Source: Sphingomonas sp. (GTDB lineage Bacteria > Pseudomonadota > Alphaproteobacteria > Sphingomonadales > Sphingomonadaceae). From it: DNA of 23,052 bases. How positions within the stretch are numbered: position 1 is the stretch's first letter; each line of letters starts with the position of its first letter. The stretch lies in the NCBI GenBank assembly GCA_030146605.1, contig JASLBO010000176.1:1-23052 (forward strand), in the 5' to 3' direction. Position numbers and translations under genes: made by a program. The notes below the pieces were generated by a model. That model made no database searches, was not told the origin of the DNA, and saw only the letters and a program-made list of their open reading frames with translations. Shown one piece after another: positions 1 through 7,853 of the stretch.

Positions 1-809
1 TCGACGACGGCTCGACCGACGGCACTGCCAGCGCCGTGGCCGCGATCGGCGACGAGCGGCTCCACGTCATCGTCCAGCCCAATGCCGGGGCGGCGGCGGC
101 GCGCAACCGCGGGATCGATTACGCGCGCGGCCGCTACGTCGCTTTCCTCGATTCGGACGATCGCTTCCTCGATGATCATCTCGCCGATCTGCTGCCGTTG
201 CTCGCGCAGGGCGACGATGTCGTCGCCTATTGCCGCGTCGTGGTCGACCGCGGCTCGGGGCGCGCCTTCCTCAAGCCGCATCGCGAGATGCTGAGCGGCG
301 AGAGCGTCGATCGCTATCTGATGTGCGAGCGCGGCTTCATCCAGACGAGCAGTCTCGCGCTCCGCCGCAGCCTCGCCGACACGGTGCGCTACCGCGAGGA
401 TGTCGGCTTCGGCGACGATACCGATTTCGCGGTGCGGCTGTCGCTTGCCGGCGCGCGCTTCCTGATGGCGCAACGCGCGACCGTGGTCTGGGCCGATCGC
501 CGCACCGAGAACCGGCTGTCGCAGGTCCGTGCCAATATCGGAAACCTGGCCTGGCTCAAGGATCTGCGGCCGCACATCTCCGAGCGCGCTTACTCGGCCT
601 ATATGGGCTGGCACGCCGCCAAGAGCGTCTGGCCGACCAGCCGGCGCACCGCGCTACGCTATTATTTCGACGCGCTGCGCCACGGCGCGTTCCGCCCGCG
701 CATCGCCGCGATCGTGCTATTGCAAATCATTATCCCTGATAATCATTATCGAAAAGCGGCGGATCGATGGATCGCATTGGCCAGCCGGGTGCGGGGCGCC
801 CGGATATGA
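1..809 (+). CDS. Family 2 glycosyltransferase, N-terminus cut by window edge
   Basis: The reading frame is open from base 3, so the true start lies to the left of the window. The first visible residues are DDGSTDGT, the nucleotide-sugar binding motif of GT-A fold family 2 glycosyltransferases. They are followed by the donor and metal binding LDSDD motif and, further on, a GDDTDFAVRL stretch that matches the acceptor-side acidic motif of the family. No membrane helix is evident, so this is probably a cytoplasmic enzyme adding a sugar to a lipid-linked polysaccharide intermediate. Donor and acceptor cannot be told from the sequence. Its stop overlaps the start of the next gene as ATGA (806-809), which points to translational coupling in a polysaccharide operon. 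Only about 15-30 N-terminal residues appear to be missing, judged from where the DDGS motif usually lies. Confidence 0.9.
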   Translation, partial: DDGSTDGTASAVAAIGDERLHVIVQPNAGAAAARNRGIDYARGRYVAFLDSDDRFLDDHLADLLPLLAQGDDVVAYCRVVVDRGSGRAFLKPHREMLSGESVDRYLMCERGFIQTSSLALRRSLADTVRYREDVGFGDDTDFAVRLSLAGARFLMAQRATVVWADRRTENRLSQVRANIGNLAWLKDLRPHISERAYSAYMGWHAAKSVWPTSRRTALRYYFDALRHGAFRPRIAAIVLLQIIIPDNHYRKAADRWIALASRVRGARI

Positions 810-1966
810 AGCGCCGTACCTTCATCGCTGCTGCGGCCGCGGCGTGCAGCTTCCCGCTCGCGTCGAGCGCGGTGCCTTTCGTGCCGCCGCTCCCGGATCT
901 GGACGGCCCCGGCCTCAATGCGCGTGCGCGGCGCAGCGGCCGGCGCTTCGGCTGCGCCATCAAGTCGGGCCAGCTTGCCAGGGATCCGGCGTTCACCGCG
1001 GCGGTGCTGCGCGAGGCGGGCACGATCGTCCAGGAATATGAGCTCAAGCGGCACGTCACCCAGCCGAAGCCGGGCATTTATGACTTCAGCGGCAACGACC
1101 GGCTGGTCGATTTCGCGCAGAAACATCGCCTTGCGGTGCGCGGGCATACTTTGGTCTGGTACGCGATGAACCCGCCCTGGCTGCAGGCGGCTTTGCCCAA
1201 GGCCGTGCCGCGCGCCAAAGAGGGGCTGCTCACCGGCTATATCGAGACCGCGATGCGGCGCTATGCCGGGCGCATCGGCGAGTGGGACGTGGTCAACGAG
1301 CCGGTGGAGCCTAATGAGGGCCGCGCCGACGGGTTGCGCGCGAAGAACATCTGGGGGCAGGCGTTCGGCGAACGCTATATCGACCTGGCTTTCCACACTG
1401 CCCGCGAAGCCGATCCGCGCGCGCGGCTGTTCCTCACCGATTTCGGCCTCGAACACGCCTCGCGGCGCTGCGCTGCGCGGCGGGCGGCGATCCTCAAGCT
1501 GCTCGAGCGCGCGCTGGCACGCGGCGTGCCGATCGATGCGCTCGGCATCCAGGGGCATCTCAAGCCGTTCCGCGAACCGTTCGACGAACGCACCTTTGCG
1601 GGGTTCCTCGACGAAGTCCGCGGCATGGGGATCGGCATTGCGATCACCGAGATGGATATCGCCGATCGCGGCGGGCCGCAGGCGATCGAGCCGCGCGACG
1701 CGCAGGTTGCGGCGGTCGGCAAGGCATTCCTGGACGTCGCGCTGGATAATCCGGCGACCTCGTCGGTGCTCACCTGGGGCCTGTCCGATCGCTATTCGTG
1801 GCTGTCGACCTATCCCGATTATCGCTGGCCGGACGGCAAGCCATCGCGTGGTTTGCCGCTCGACAGCGATCTGCGGCGCAAGCGGCTGTGGGCGGCGATG
1901 GCCGCGGCGTTCGATGCCGCGCCGGCACGCCGGGCAAGCATAGAGGGTGAGGGAGTACCGGTATGA
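806..1966 (+). CDS. GH10 endo-1,4-beta-xylanase-like glycoside hydrolase, exported
   Basis: The 386-residue protein starts with MKRRTFIAAAAAAC, a twin-arginine-like signal followed by an alanine-rich hydrophobic stretch, so export to the periplasm or beyond is likely. The GH10 signature is complete. GHTLVWY is followed by WDVVNEP with the acid/base glutamate at about residue 165, and ITEMDIAD carries the nucleophile at about residue 282. The length fits a single catalytic domain with no carbohydrate-binding module. I chose the ATG at 806, which overlaps the stop of the glycosyltransferase gene as ATGA. An in-frame ATG at 767 would place 13 unlikely residues before the signal peptide. GH10 enzymes cleave beta-1,4-xylan, but this gene sits inside a glycosyltransferase/acyltransferase operon. 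A role in trimming or releasing the cell's own polysaccharide is therefore the better inference than plant xylan digestion. Confidence 0.92.
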   Translation: MKRRTFIAAAAAACSFPLASSAVPFVPPLPDLDGPGLNARARRSGRRFGCAIKSGQLARDPAFTAAVLREAGTIVQEYELKRHVTQPKPGIYDFSGNDRLVDFAQKHRLAVRGHTLVWYAMNPPWLQAALPKAVPRAKEGLLTGYIETAMRRYAGRIGEWDVVNEPVEPNEGRADGLRAKNIWGQAFGERYIDLAFHTAREADPRARLFLTDFGLEHASRRCAARRAAILKLLERALARGVPIDALGIQGHLKPFREPFDERTFAGFLDEVRGMGIGIAITEMDIADRGGPQAIEPRDAQVAAVGKAFLDVALDNPATSSVLTWGLSDRYSWLSTYPDYRWPDGKPSRGLPLDSDLRRKRLWAAMAAAFDAAPARRASIEGEGVPV

Positions 1967-3051
1967 GGATCGCACCGCTAACCGGGCTGCGCGGCATCGC
2001 TGCGATCGCCGTCCTGCTCTACCACATTCCGCATTCGCCGGCGTTCGCGGACTGGGGCATGGTCCTGTTCTCGCGCGCCTATCTTGCGGTCGATCTGTTC
2101 TTCGTGCTCAGCGGCTTCGTCATCTCGATCGGCTATTACGAACGCGTGGTGAAGCGGCCGAGCCTGGCCGGCTACGGCGATTTCCTGCTCAACCGGATGG
2201 CGCGCGTCTGGCCGCTCCACTTTGTCGTCGCGCTGGTGTTCCTCGCGCGGATCCTCGTCAACGTCTCGGGCGAGCAGCCCGTCGCGCTGACTCCGGCGAA
2301 CATCATCACCAATCTGCTGATGATCCAGAGCTGGGGCTGGGGAACGCAGGCGCTTGCCGGCAACAGCTGGTCGGTGAGCACCGAACTGGTCGCCTATCTG
2401 GCTTATCCGCTGGTGGCGCTGATCGCCTTTTCGCGGCTGGCCTGGCTGCAGGCGGCCGGGGCAGTGGCATTGCTGGTCGTCGTCGCCATGCTCGGTCACG
2501 GCGCGCAGGGGCCGCTCGACGTCAATGACGGCGACACGATTCTGCCGGTGCTGCGTTGCCTCGCCGGCTTCTCGCTGGGGGTGATCGCGTATCGGCTGGT
2601 TCGCCACCCGAAAGTCGAACGGCTGCTCGGCGGCGAGCACGGCTTTATCGCCAGCTGTGTGCTGATCGTCGCGGCATTGCTGATCCCGCGCGGCGATGTC
2701 TTGGTCGCGCTCGCCTTCGTGCCGCTGGTGATCGCCTGTTATTATAACGGCCACACGGCGCGTGCGCTGCTCGCCAATCCGGTATCGTTCCACCTCGGGC
2801 TGATCAGCTATTCGATCTATCTCTGGCACCCCCTGGTCCGTGACGTGTTCGCGCGCGTCATGGGGATTGCGCACCGCCACGGCGTGGTCGGCTTCGACTG
2901 GGTGTTCGTGCTCGCCTTGCTCGTCGCGACCTGGCTGGTCTGCTGGGCGAGCTATCTGCTCATCGAGGTCCCCGGCCACCGCGCGATCAAGAAGCTCGAG
3001 CGGCGCTTCGTGCCCCGGCCGCCTTTGCCGTTCCAGCAGGTCGCCGAATAG
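1963..3051 (+). CDS. Membrane acyltransferase of the OafA/YrhL (acyltransferase 3) family
   Basis: This 362-residue, strongly hydrophobic protein starts with the family hallmark: PLTGLRGIAAIAVLLYH near residue 4 contains the conserved R and H of the acyltransferase 3 family. It is followed by LAVDLFFVLSGFVIS near residue 44. About ten membrane segments are visible along its length, ending in a basic cytoplasmic tail. Members move acetyl, succinyl or similar groups to sugars of O-antigen or exopolysaccharide. The acyl group and target sugar cannot be read from the sequence. The start codon overlaps the stop of the GH10 gene as ATGA and has a purine-rich ribosome binding site (GAGGGAG) 7 bases upstream. 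Position in the operon suggests that it decorates the polymer made by the neighbouring glycosyltransferases. Confidence 0.93.
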   Translation: MRIAPLTGLRGIAAIAVLLYHIPHSPAFADWGMVLFSRAYLAVDLFFVLSGFVISIGYYERVVKRPSLAGYGDFLLNRMARVWPLHFVVALVFLARILVNVSGEQPVALTPANIITNLLMIQSWGWGTQALAGNSWSVSTELVAYLAYPLVALIAFSRLAWLQAAGAVALLVVVAMLGHGAQGPLDVNDGDTILPVLRCLAGFSLGVIAYRLVRHPKVERLLGGEHGFIASCVLIVAALLIPRGDVLVALAFVPLVIACYYNGHTARALLANPVSFHLGLISYSIYLWHPLVRDVFARVMGIAHRHGVVGFDWVFVLALLVATWLVCWASYLLIEVPGHRAIKKLERRFVPRPPLPFQQVAE

Positions 3052-3053
3052 CC

Positions 3054-3995
3054 ATGTCCGCGACGGTCATCGGGATCCCGACCTTCCGGCGCCCCGGGCA
3101 ATTGCGCCACCTCCTCGATGCGGTGGCGCGACTGGACGGCCTGGACGAGGCGTTGCTGCTGGTCGCCGACAACGATGCCGGCGGGGAGGGGGCTGCGGTG
3201 GCCGCCGCGATGGCCGAGGGCTTTCCCATCCCTGTCGAAGTCATCCGCGTCGCCGAACCCGGCCTGTGCCATGTCCGCAACGCGATCGTCGCGCATGCGC
3301 TCGCCGTCCCCGGGATGCAGCGGCTGGCGATGCTCGACGACGACGAATGGCCCGAGCCGCAATGGCTCACTGCGCTGACCGCCGTCCAGCAGCGCACCGG
3401 CGCCGCAGTGGTCGGCGGGCCGGTGATGCCGGTATTCCCCGAAGGCGAACCCGAATGGGCCGGGCAGACGCTCGTGTTCCGCCCCGAGCAGCGCCCCGAA
3501 GGTTCCGCCGGGATGCTCTACGCCAGCAACAATCTGCTGGTGACCCGCGCCGCGCTGGAGGCGCTTGGCGCGCCGTGGTTCGATCCCGCGTTCAATCGCA
3601 GCGGCGGCGAGGATCTCGACTTTCTCACACGGCTCAAAGCGATCGGCTTCGGGTTCGCCTGGGCGCCGGGCGCGCGCGTGTCCGAATGGGTAGGTGCGGA
3701 ACGCGCGCGCAAGGCGTGGGTGCTGCGCCGGATGTGGCGGATCGGGGTCACCGATACCCGCGTTGCCTGCAAGCAGCGCGGACCCTTCGGCCGCATCGCT
3801 CTGGCGCCGCGTGCGCTGGTGCTGCTCGGCCTGCGCACCGCCGCGCTGCCGGCCCTGGCGTGGCACCGCAACCGGCTCGACGTGGCCGGGCAATGGGTAA
3901 AGGCGATCGCCCGGCTCTATGCGCTGGCGGGCGGGAGCGACGCGCTCTACGCCGCTCCCGCCGCGCTCAGTTCGCCCAGGCGCGGAAGCTCTTGA
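3054..3995 (+). CDS. Family 2 glycosyltransferase
   Basis: The 313-residue protein begins ATVIGIPTFRRPGQLRHLLDA, a typical first beta strand and loop of family 2 glycosyltransferases. It carries MLDDDEWPEPQWL (about residues 91-103), the metal-binding DxD region. A GGEDLDFLTRL stretch near residue 184 is the likely catalytic-base ED motif. It starts two bases after the acyltransferase stop, so the two are very likely co-translated. The C-terminal part holds basic and hydrophobic stretches that could lie against the membrane. The last 29 bases overlap the end of the convergent GH16 gene. Donor and linkage are unknown. It is probably one of the sugar-adding steps of an exported polysaccharide. 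Confidence 0.9.
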   Translation: MSATVIGIPTFRRPGQLRHLLDAVARLDGLDEALLLVADNDAGGEGAAVAAAMAEGFPIPVEVIRVAEPGLCHVRNAIVAHALAVPGMQRLAMLDDDEWPEPQWLTALTAVQQRTGAAVVGGPVMPVFPEGEPEWAGQTLVFRPEQRPEGSAGMLYASNNLLVTRAALEALGAPWFDPAFNRSGGEDLDFLTRLKAIGFGFAWAPGARVSEWVGAERARKAWVLRRMWRIGVTDTRVACKQRGPFGRIALAPRALVLLGLRTAALPALAWHRNRLDVAGQWVKAIARLYALAGGSDALYAAPAALSSPRRGSS

Positions 3996-5328
3996 CCACC
4001 ATGTCGCCCGATCCGTCGGCATAAGCGCCGTTGGTCTTCACCGCGACGTCCATGATCGGATACCAGCGGTGCCCCCGGAACGGGTTCACGCTCTGATATG
4101 TCTCGAGCCCATCGACGAACCACGTGATGTATTCGGGCCCGATGTCCACGGCATAGCGGTGATAGCCCTGCGAGAAGCCCGACATTCCGTAAGCCTGTTC
4201 GGCCTGGATGTTGGTGCCGCGCTGGAAGGTTCGCCAGCCGCCGCGGCCGCCATGGATCGTCGCCGAGATGTGGCGGTCGAAGTCCCAATAGCTCTGATAC
4301 CCGAAGCCCTCATACACATCGATCTCGGGCGGCCAGCCCGAAGTCGAGATCAGCCAGAAGGCCGGCCACGCCCCGCGCCGGTCGGGCATCTTCGCCACCC
4401 ATTCATATTGGCCATAGCCGATCTGGGTGTCGGGGGTATTGTGCCCGCTCAGCACGACCGACCCGTAATTATAGGCGATACCCGCCCAGCTGAGCGGGGT
4501 GTCGAGCACCTGGGTGTGCATCACCAGCCCCTCGTCGGTATAGCGCAAAGGCGCCTCGGCGCCCGGGTGGAGCTCGCCGTCGAGATAGATGCCCGTCTCG
4601 CCGTTCGCCACTTGCGCGCGGCCATGCGAGAGCGCGGTCGACCACGCCCCCGACCAGCCGGCGTCGGACCAGCGCATCGTCGCCTTGGTCATCTCATATT
4701 GAAGCGCGCCATAGGTGCGGAAGGTCCGCGCGTTGCGGAAGCCGCTGGTGGCGGGCGCAGTGGGCGTCGCATCGGCATCGGCAGTCACCGTGTTCGAGGC
4801 GGTGCCCTGATCCGCACCCCATGGCGGCTCGCGCAGCTTCAGCGAGAAGTGCTGGCCGTCGGCGGCATCGAGGATCGGCACCGACACGGTCTTGCGCAGC
4901 GGATCGCCCGGGCGGAAGATCACGACGGTGTCGGTCGCCTTGTATTGATAGCCCGAAATCGCCTTGTTGCTGCCCGAGCCGTTGACCGTGATGACGCGGG
5001 CAATCACCGTGTTCGGCGTGGCGCGGTTGAGCGTCACCGGCACATACGCCACCGACGCATCGGGCTTGAACACCGCCGCCCCGATCGACAGCGCCGCCTT
5101 TTCGGGCAGGCGCGTGCCGTTGGCGAAATCGAAATTGGCGAAGCTGTTCGTGCCCGCCGCACTGATCTCGGCCTGCGCCGGCGCCGCGACGGACATCGTC
5201 GTGGCGGTTGCAGGAACGACAATCGTCCCTGATTGTTTCTGTGAAGAGCTGGAGTCACCGTCCGAGCACGCCGCGAGCGCGCACAGAGAGAAGGCGCCCG
5301 CAAGCGGGCGCAACGAAGTGGTACGCAT
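3967..5328 (-). CDS. GH16 endo-glycanase lipoprotein with Calx-beta-like N-terminal domain
   Basis: The 453-residue protein has a lipoprotein signal ending in the lipobox LAAC (Cys21). Serine follows the cysteine, which favours the outer membrane. Residues of about 60-160 resemble a Calx-beta domain. The C-terminal half is a GH16 domain with the catalytic EIDVYE motif (Glu335 nucleophile, Asp337, Glu340 acid/base). GH16 enzymes cleave beta-1,3 or beta-1,4 glucans and galactans, and ExoK-like members cut newly made exopolysaccharide to control chain length. The location next to galU, ugd and glycosyltransferases supports that role, though substrate specificity is not readable. I chose the ATG at 5328 because it precedes the lipoprotein signal and has a G-rich ribosome binding site. 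An earlier in-frame ATG at 5400 lies within the terminator hairpin. The 3' end overlaps the convergent glycosyltransferase gene. Confidence 0.92.
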   Translation of the reverse strand: MRTTSLRPLAGAFSLCALAACSDGDSSSSQKQSGTIVVPATATTMSVAAPAQAEISAAGTNSFANFDFANGTRLPEKAALSIGAAVFKPDASVAYVPVTLNRATPNTVIARVITVNGSGSNKAISGYQYKATDTVVIFRPGDPLRKTVSVPILDAADGQHFSLKLREPPWGADQGTASNTVTADADATPTAPATSGFRNARTFRTYGALQYEMTKATMRWSDAGWSGAWSTALSHGRAQVANGETGIYLDGELHPGAEAPLRYTDEGLVMHTQVLDTPLSWAGIAYNYGSVVLSGHNTPDTQIGYGQYEWVAKMPDRRGAWPAFWLISTSGWPPEIDVYEGFGYQSYWDFDRHISATIHGGRGGWRTFQRGTNIQAEQAYGMSGFSQGYHRYAVDIGPEYITWFVDGLETYQSVNPFRGHRWYPIMDVAVKTNGAYADGSGDMVVKSFRAWAN

Positions 5329-5383
5329 AAAACACCCCCCGGTGTCGACGACCGACAACTGTGTCGCCTGAGGAGTATTTAGA

Positions 5384-5424
5384 CGCAAAAGGGCGCCCAA
5401 CCACGGTTGGACGCCCTATTTGCG
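5384..5424 (-). terminator. Hairpin terminator after ugd
   Basis: Two arms of 19 and 20 bases (5384-5402 and 5405-5424) pair with one bulge and one mismatch around a tiny loop. Read on the minus strand, the inner GC-rich stem ends in GGGCGCCC and runs directly into TTTTGCG. The hairpin lies 39 bases past the ugd stop and 56 bases before the GH16 start. It would end or weaken transcription of galU-ugd and set the GH16 gene apart. The U-run is short and itself pairs with the A-run on the far side, so a bidirectional or leaky terminator is possible. Confidence 0.65.
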
Positions 5425-5462
5425 TTGAGTTGAAGATGAAAAGCCGTCGAGTACGGGACTGA

Positions 5463-6806
5463 TTACTCTGCTGCAATCGCCATTGCTTCCGACGCAACCG
5501 CCAGGCCGCGGCCGACACCGGTATAAGTGAAGCCGGCAGCCTCGACCGTATCGGGCCGATAGATGTTGCGCAGGTCGACCAGCACGCCATCCTCCATGCG
5601 CGCGCGCAGCCCCTGCAGATCGAGCGCGCGGAACGCATTCCACTCGGTCACGATCACCAGAGCCGACGCGCCGTCGGCCGCCTCATAAGGCGAGGTCGCG
5701 AATTCGACATTGGGCAGCAACGGCCGCGCCGCCGCCATGCCTTCGGGGTCGAACGCCGCGACCTGCGCGCCGGCATCCTCGAGCGCCTGGATGATCGCGA
5801 GGCTCGGCGCGTCGCGCATGTCGTCGGTGTTGGGCTTGAAGGTCAGGCCGAGCACCGCGATCTTCTTGCCGCGCACCGATCCGCCGCACGCTGCGATGAT
5901 CTTGCGCCCCATGGCGCGCTTGCGGCTGTCGTTGACCGCCACCGTCGCCTCGACGATGCGGATCGGCGCGCCCGAATCCTCGGCGGTCTTGACGAGCGCA
6001 AGCGTGTCCTTGGGGAAGCACGATCCGCCATAGCCGGGGCCGGCATGGAGGAACTTCGAGCCGATCCGGTTGTCGAGCCCGATCCCGCGCGCGACCTGCT
6101 GGACGTCGGCGCCCACCGCTTCGCAGAGATCGGCGATCTCGTTGATGAAGGTGATCTTGACCGCGAGGAAGGCGTTCGCGGCATATTTGATCAGCTCGCT
6201 CGTCCGCCGGCCGGTGAACAGGATCGGCGCCTGGTTGAGATAGAGCGGGCGATAGACTTCCTCCATCACCGGGCGTGCGCGCTCGTCCTCGATGCCGATG
6301 ACGATGCGGTCGGGGCGCTTGAAATCCTCGATCGCCGCGCCTTCGCGCAGGAATTCGGGGTTCGATGCCACGGCGAACTCGGCTTCGGGGTTGGTCTCGC
6401 CGATGATCCGCTGGACCTCGTCGCCGGTGCCCACCGGAACGGTGGACTTGGTCACCACCACGGTGAAGCCCTTCAGGCACGGCGCCATCTCGGCGGCAGC
6501 GGCGTAGACATAGGAAAGGTCGGCATGGCCGTCGCCGCGGCGCGACGGGGTGCCGACCGCGATGAACACCACATCGGCCTGCTCGACCGGCCCGGAAAGC
6601 TCGGTCGTGAAAGCGAGCCGGCCCGACGCGACGTTGCGCGCGACCAGGTCTTCGAGGCCGGGCTCATAGATCGGGATCTGCCCGGCATTGAGCCGCGCGA
6701 TCTTGCTCTCGTCCTTGTCGACGCAAATCACCTGGTGCCCGAAATCGGCGAAGCAGGCGCCCGAGACGAGCCCCACATAGCCCGAACCGATCATCACGAT
6801 ACGCAT
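5463..6806 (-). CDS. ugd: UDP-glucose 6-dehydrogenase
   Basis: This cytoplasmic enzyme oxidises UDP-glucose twice with NAD to give UDP-glucuronate. The 447-residue protein starts MRIVMIGSGYVGLVSG, the Rossmann NAD-binding loop. The central domain has the catalytic cysteine (Cys263) in GGSCFPKD, and the C-terminal domain carries the NTDDMRDAPSL stretch usual for UDP-binding. Length and motif order are normal for bacterial members. The ATG at 6806 is set by a good ribosome binding site (AGGAG, 8 bases upstream). A longer frame upstream runs into galU. It starts 25 bases after the galU stop, so both are one unit supplying UDP-glucuronate, which fits a uronate-containing surface polysaccharide made by the neighbouring genes. 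A hairpin terminator follows. Confidence 0.96.
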   Translation of the reverse strand: MRIVMIGSGYVGLVSGACFADFGHQVICVDKDESKIARLNAGQIPIYEPGLEDLVARNVASGRLAFTTELSGPVEQADVVFIAVGTPSRRGDGHADLSYVYAAAAEMAPCLKGFTVVVTKSTVPVGTGDEVQRIIGETNPEAEFAVASNPEFLREGAAIEDFKRPDRIVIGIEDERARPVMEEVYRPLYLNQAPILFTGRRTSELIKYAANAFLAVKITFINEIADLCEAVGADVQQVARGIGLDNRIGSKFLHAGPGYGGSCFPKDTLALVKTAEDSGAPIRIVEATVAVNDSRKRAMGRKIIAACGGSVRGKKIAVLGLTFKPNTDDMRDAPSLAIIQALEDAGAQVAAFDPEGMAAARPLLPNVEFATSPYEAADGASALVIVTEWNAFRALDLQGLRARMEDGVLVDLRNIYRPDTVEAAGFTYTGVGRGLAVASEAMAIAAE

Positions 6807-6831
6807 GCCTGTTACTCCTGGATTCTGTAAT

Positions 6832-7725
6832 TCACGCCGCGCGACGCGGCTTACGGGCCGCGAGCAACTCGCTCGCGAACAATTCGACCTGGTCGGCAAG
6901 ATCCTCGCGCTCCAGCGCCATCGCCAGATTGGCGTGGAGGAAGCCGGCCTTGTCGCCGCAATCGTAGCGCGTACCGGCAAAGGTCAGCCCGTGGAACGGC
7001 TGGTCGCCGATCATCCGCGACATCGCGTCGGTGAGCTGGATCTCGCCGCCGGCGCCCTTTTGCTGGCTGGCCAGCACCCCCATCACTTCGGGCTGCAGGA
7101 TGTAGCGGCCGATTACCGACAGGTTCGACGGGGCAGTTCCCGGCGCGGGCTTCTCGACGAGGCCCTTCACTTCGGTGAGCGCGCCCGAATGCGTGCCCGG
7201 CGTGATGATGCCATAACGATGCGTCTGCTCGTCGGGCACCACCTCGGCGCAGATCAGATTGCCGCCGACCTGTTCATAGGCGTCGATCATCTGCTTGAGG
7301 CAGCCGGGCTTGCCGGCCATGAAATCATCCGCGAGCAGAACCGCGAACGGCTCGTCGCCTACGATGTCGCGCGCGCACCACACGGCGTGGCCGAGCCCCA
7401 TCGGCTCCTGCTGACGGACATAGGCGACCGCGCCCGGACGAAGCCGGCTATGATCGAGGATATCGAGCGATTTGCCGCGACCGGTCATCGTCGTCTCGAG
7501 CTCGAACGCGATGTCGAAATGGTCCTCGATCGCGGATTTGCCGCGGCCGGTGACGAAGATCATCTGCTCGATTCCGGCCTCGAGCGCCTCCTCGACCGCA
7601 TATTGGATCAAGGGCTTGTCGACGACCGGAAGCATCTCCTTGGGGATCGCCTTCGTCGCCGGAAGAAAACGGGTACCAAGCCCGCCAACGGGAAACACTG
7701 CCTTACGCACTCGCTTCGGGGTCAT
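6832..7725 (-). CDS. galU: UTP--glucose-1-phosphate uridylyltransferase
   Basis: This enzyme makes UDP-glucose from UTP and glucose 1-phosphate in the cytoplasm. The 297-residue protein has the nucleotidyltransferase signature GGLGTRFLPATK near residue 14, followed by PKEMLPVVDKPLIQY. Further on are GLGHAVWCARD and VLLADDFM, all as in GalU. The start is at 7725, fixed by a near-perfect ribosome binding site (AAGGAGG, 6 bases before ATG). The frame stays open upstream to 7770, but those residues (reading MPPLLYAASQ) are not family-like. GalU feeds Ugd, encoded 25 bases downstream. The ribosome binding site is predicted to be paired with an upstream CCTCCTT, which could make translation conditional. 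Confidence 0.96.
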   Translation of the reverse strand: MTPKRVRKAVFPVGGLGTRFLPATKAIPKEMLPVVDKPLIQYAVEEALEAGIEQMIFVTGRGKSAIEDHFDIAFELETTMTGRGKSLDILDHSRLRPGAVAYVRQQEPMGLGHAVWCARDIVGDEPFAVLLADDFMAGKPGCLKQMIDAYEQVGGNLICAEVVPDEQTHRYGIITPGTHSGALTEVKGLVEKPAPGTAPSNLSVIGRYILQPEVMGVLASQQKGAGGEIQLTDAMSRMIGDQPFHGLTFAGTRYDCGDKAGFLHANLAMALEREDLADQVELFASELLAARKPRRAA

Positions 7726-7731
7726 ACGCCA

Positions 7732-7762
7732 CCTCCTTCGCTGCGATGCAGCATAAAGGAGG
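7732..7762 (-). promoter_or_regulatory. Hairpin covering the galU ribosome binding site (RNA thermometer or switch candidate)
   Basis: On the minus strand the 31 bases read CCTCCTT, TAT, GCTGC, ATC, GCAGC, G, AAGGAGG. The outer seven bases pair perfectly with the Shine-Dalgarno sequence AAGGAGG of galU. An inner five-base-pair stem closes a three-base loop. The start codon lies 6 bases past the hairpin. Masking of the ribosome site by a short imperfect hairpin is the layout of bacterial RNA thermometers and of some translational switches. What it responds to, and whether the transcript begins far enough upstream to contain it, is not known. Confidence 0.5.
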
Positions 7763-7778
7763 GGCGGCATAGCGGCAA
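7751..7778 (-). promoter_or_regulatory. Possible sigma-70-type promoter of galU
   Basis: On the minus strand TTGCCG (7778-7773) and TTATGC (7756-7751) are 16 bases apart, a weak match to -35 and -10 boxes. If this promoter is used, transcription would begin inside the hairpin described above and the left arm would be lost. The two interpretations therefore exclude each other. Similar weak matches occur by chance. Confidence 0.25.
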
Positions 7779-7853
7779 TTTCGCCTCACCGTCCCACGGG
7801 CACCGGTTGTCGGTTAATCGGCGTTTAATCGTCGCTCGGCGAAACTGAGATCC

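Noticed and set aside
767..805. Earlier in-frame ATG for the GH10 gene
   Set aside because: The extra 13 residues precede a complete signal peptide and would lie inside the glycosyltransferase gene. The ATGA overlap at 806 is the better start.
746..1975. 409-codon minus-strand frame opposite the GH10 gene
   Set aside because: The plus strand codes a complete GH10 enzyme with both catalytic glutamates. The minus frame has no recognisable motif.
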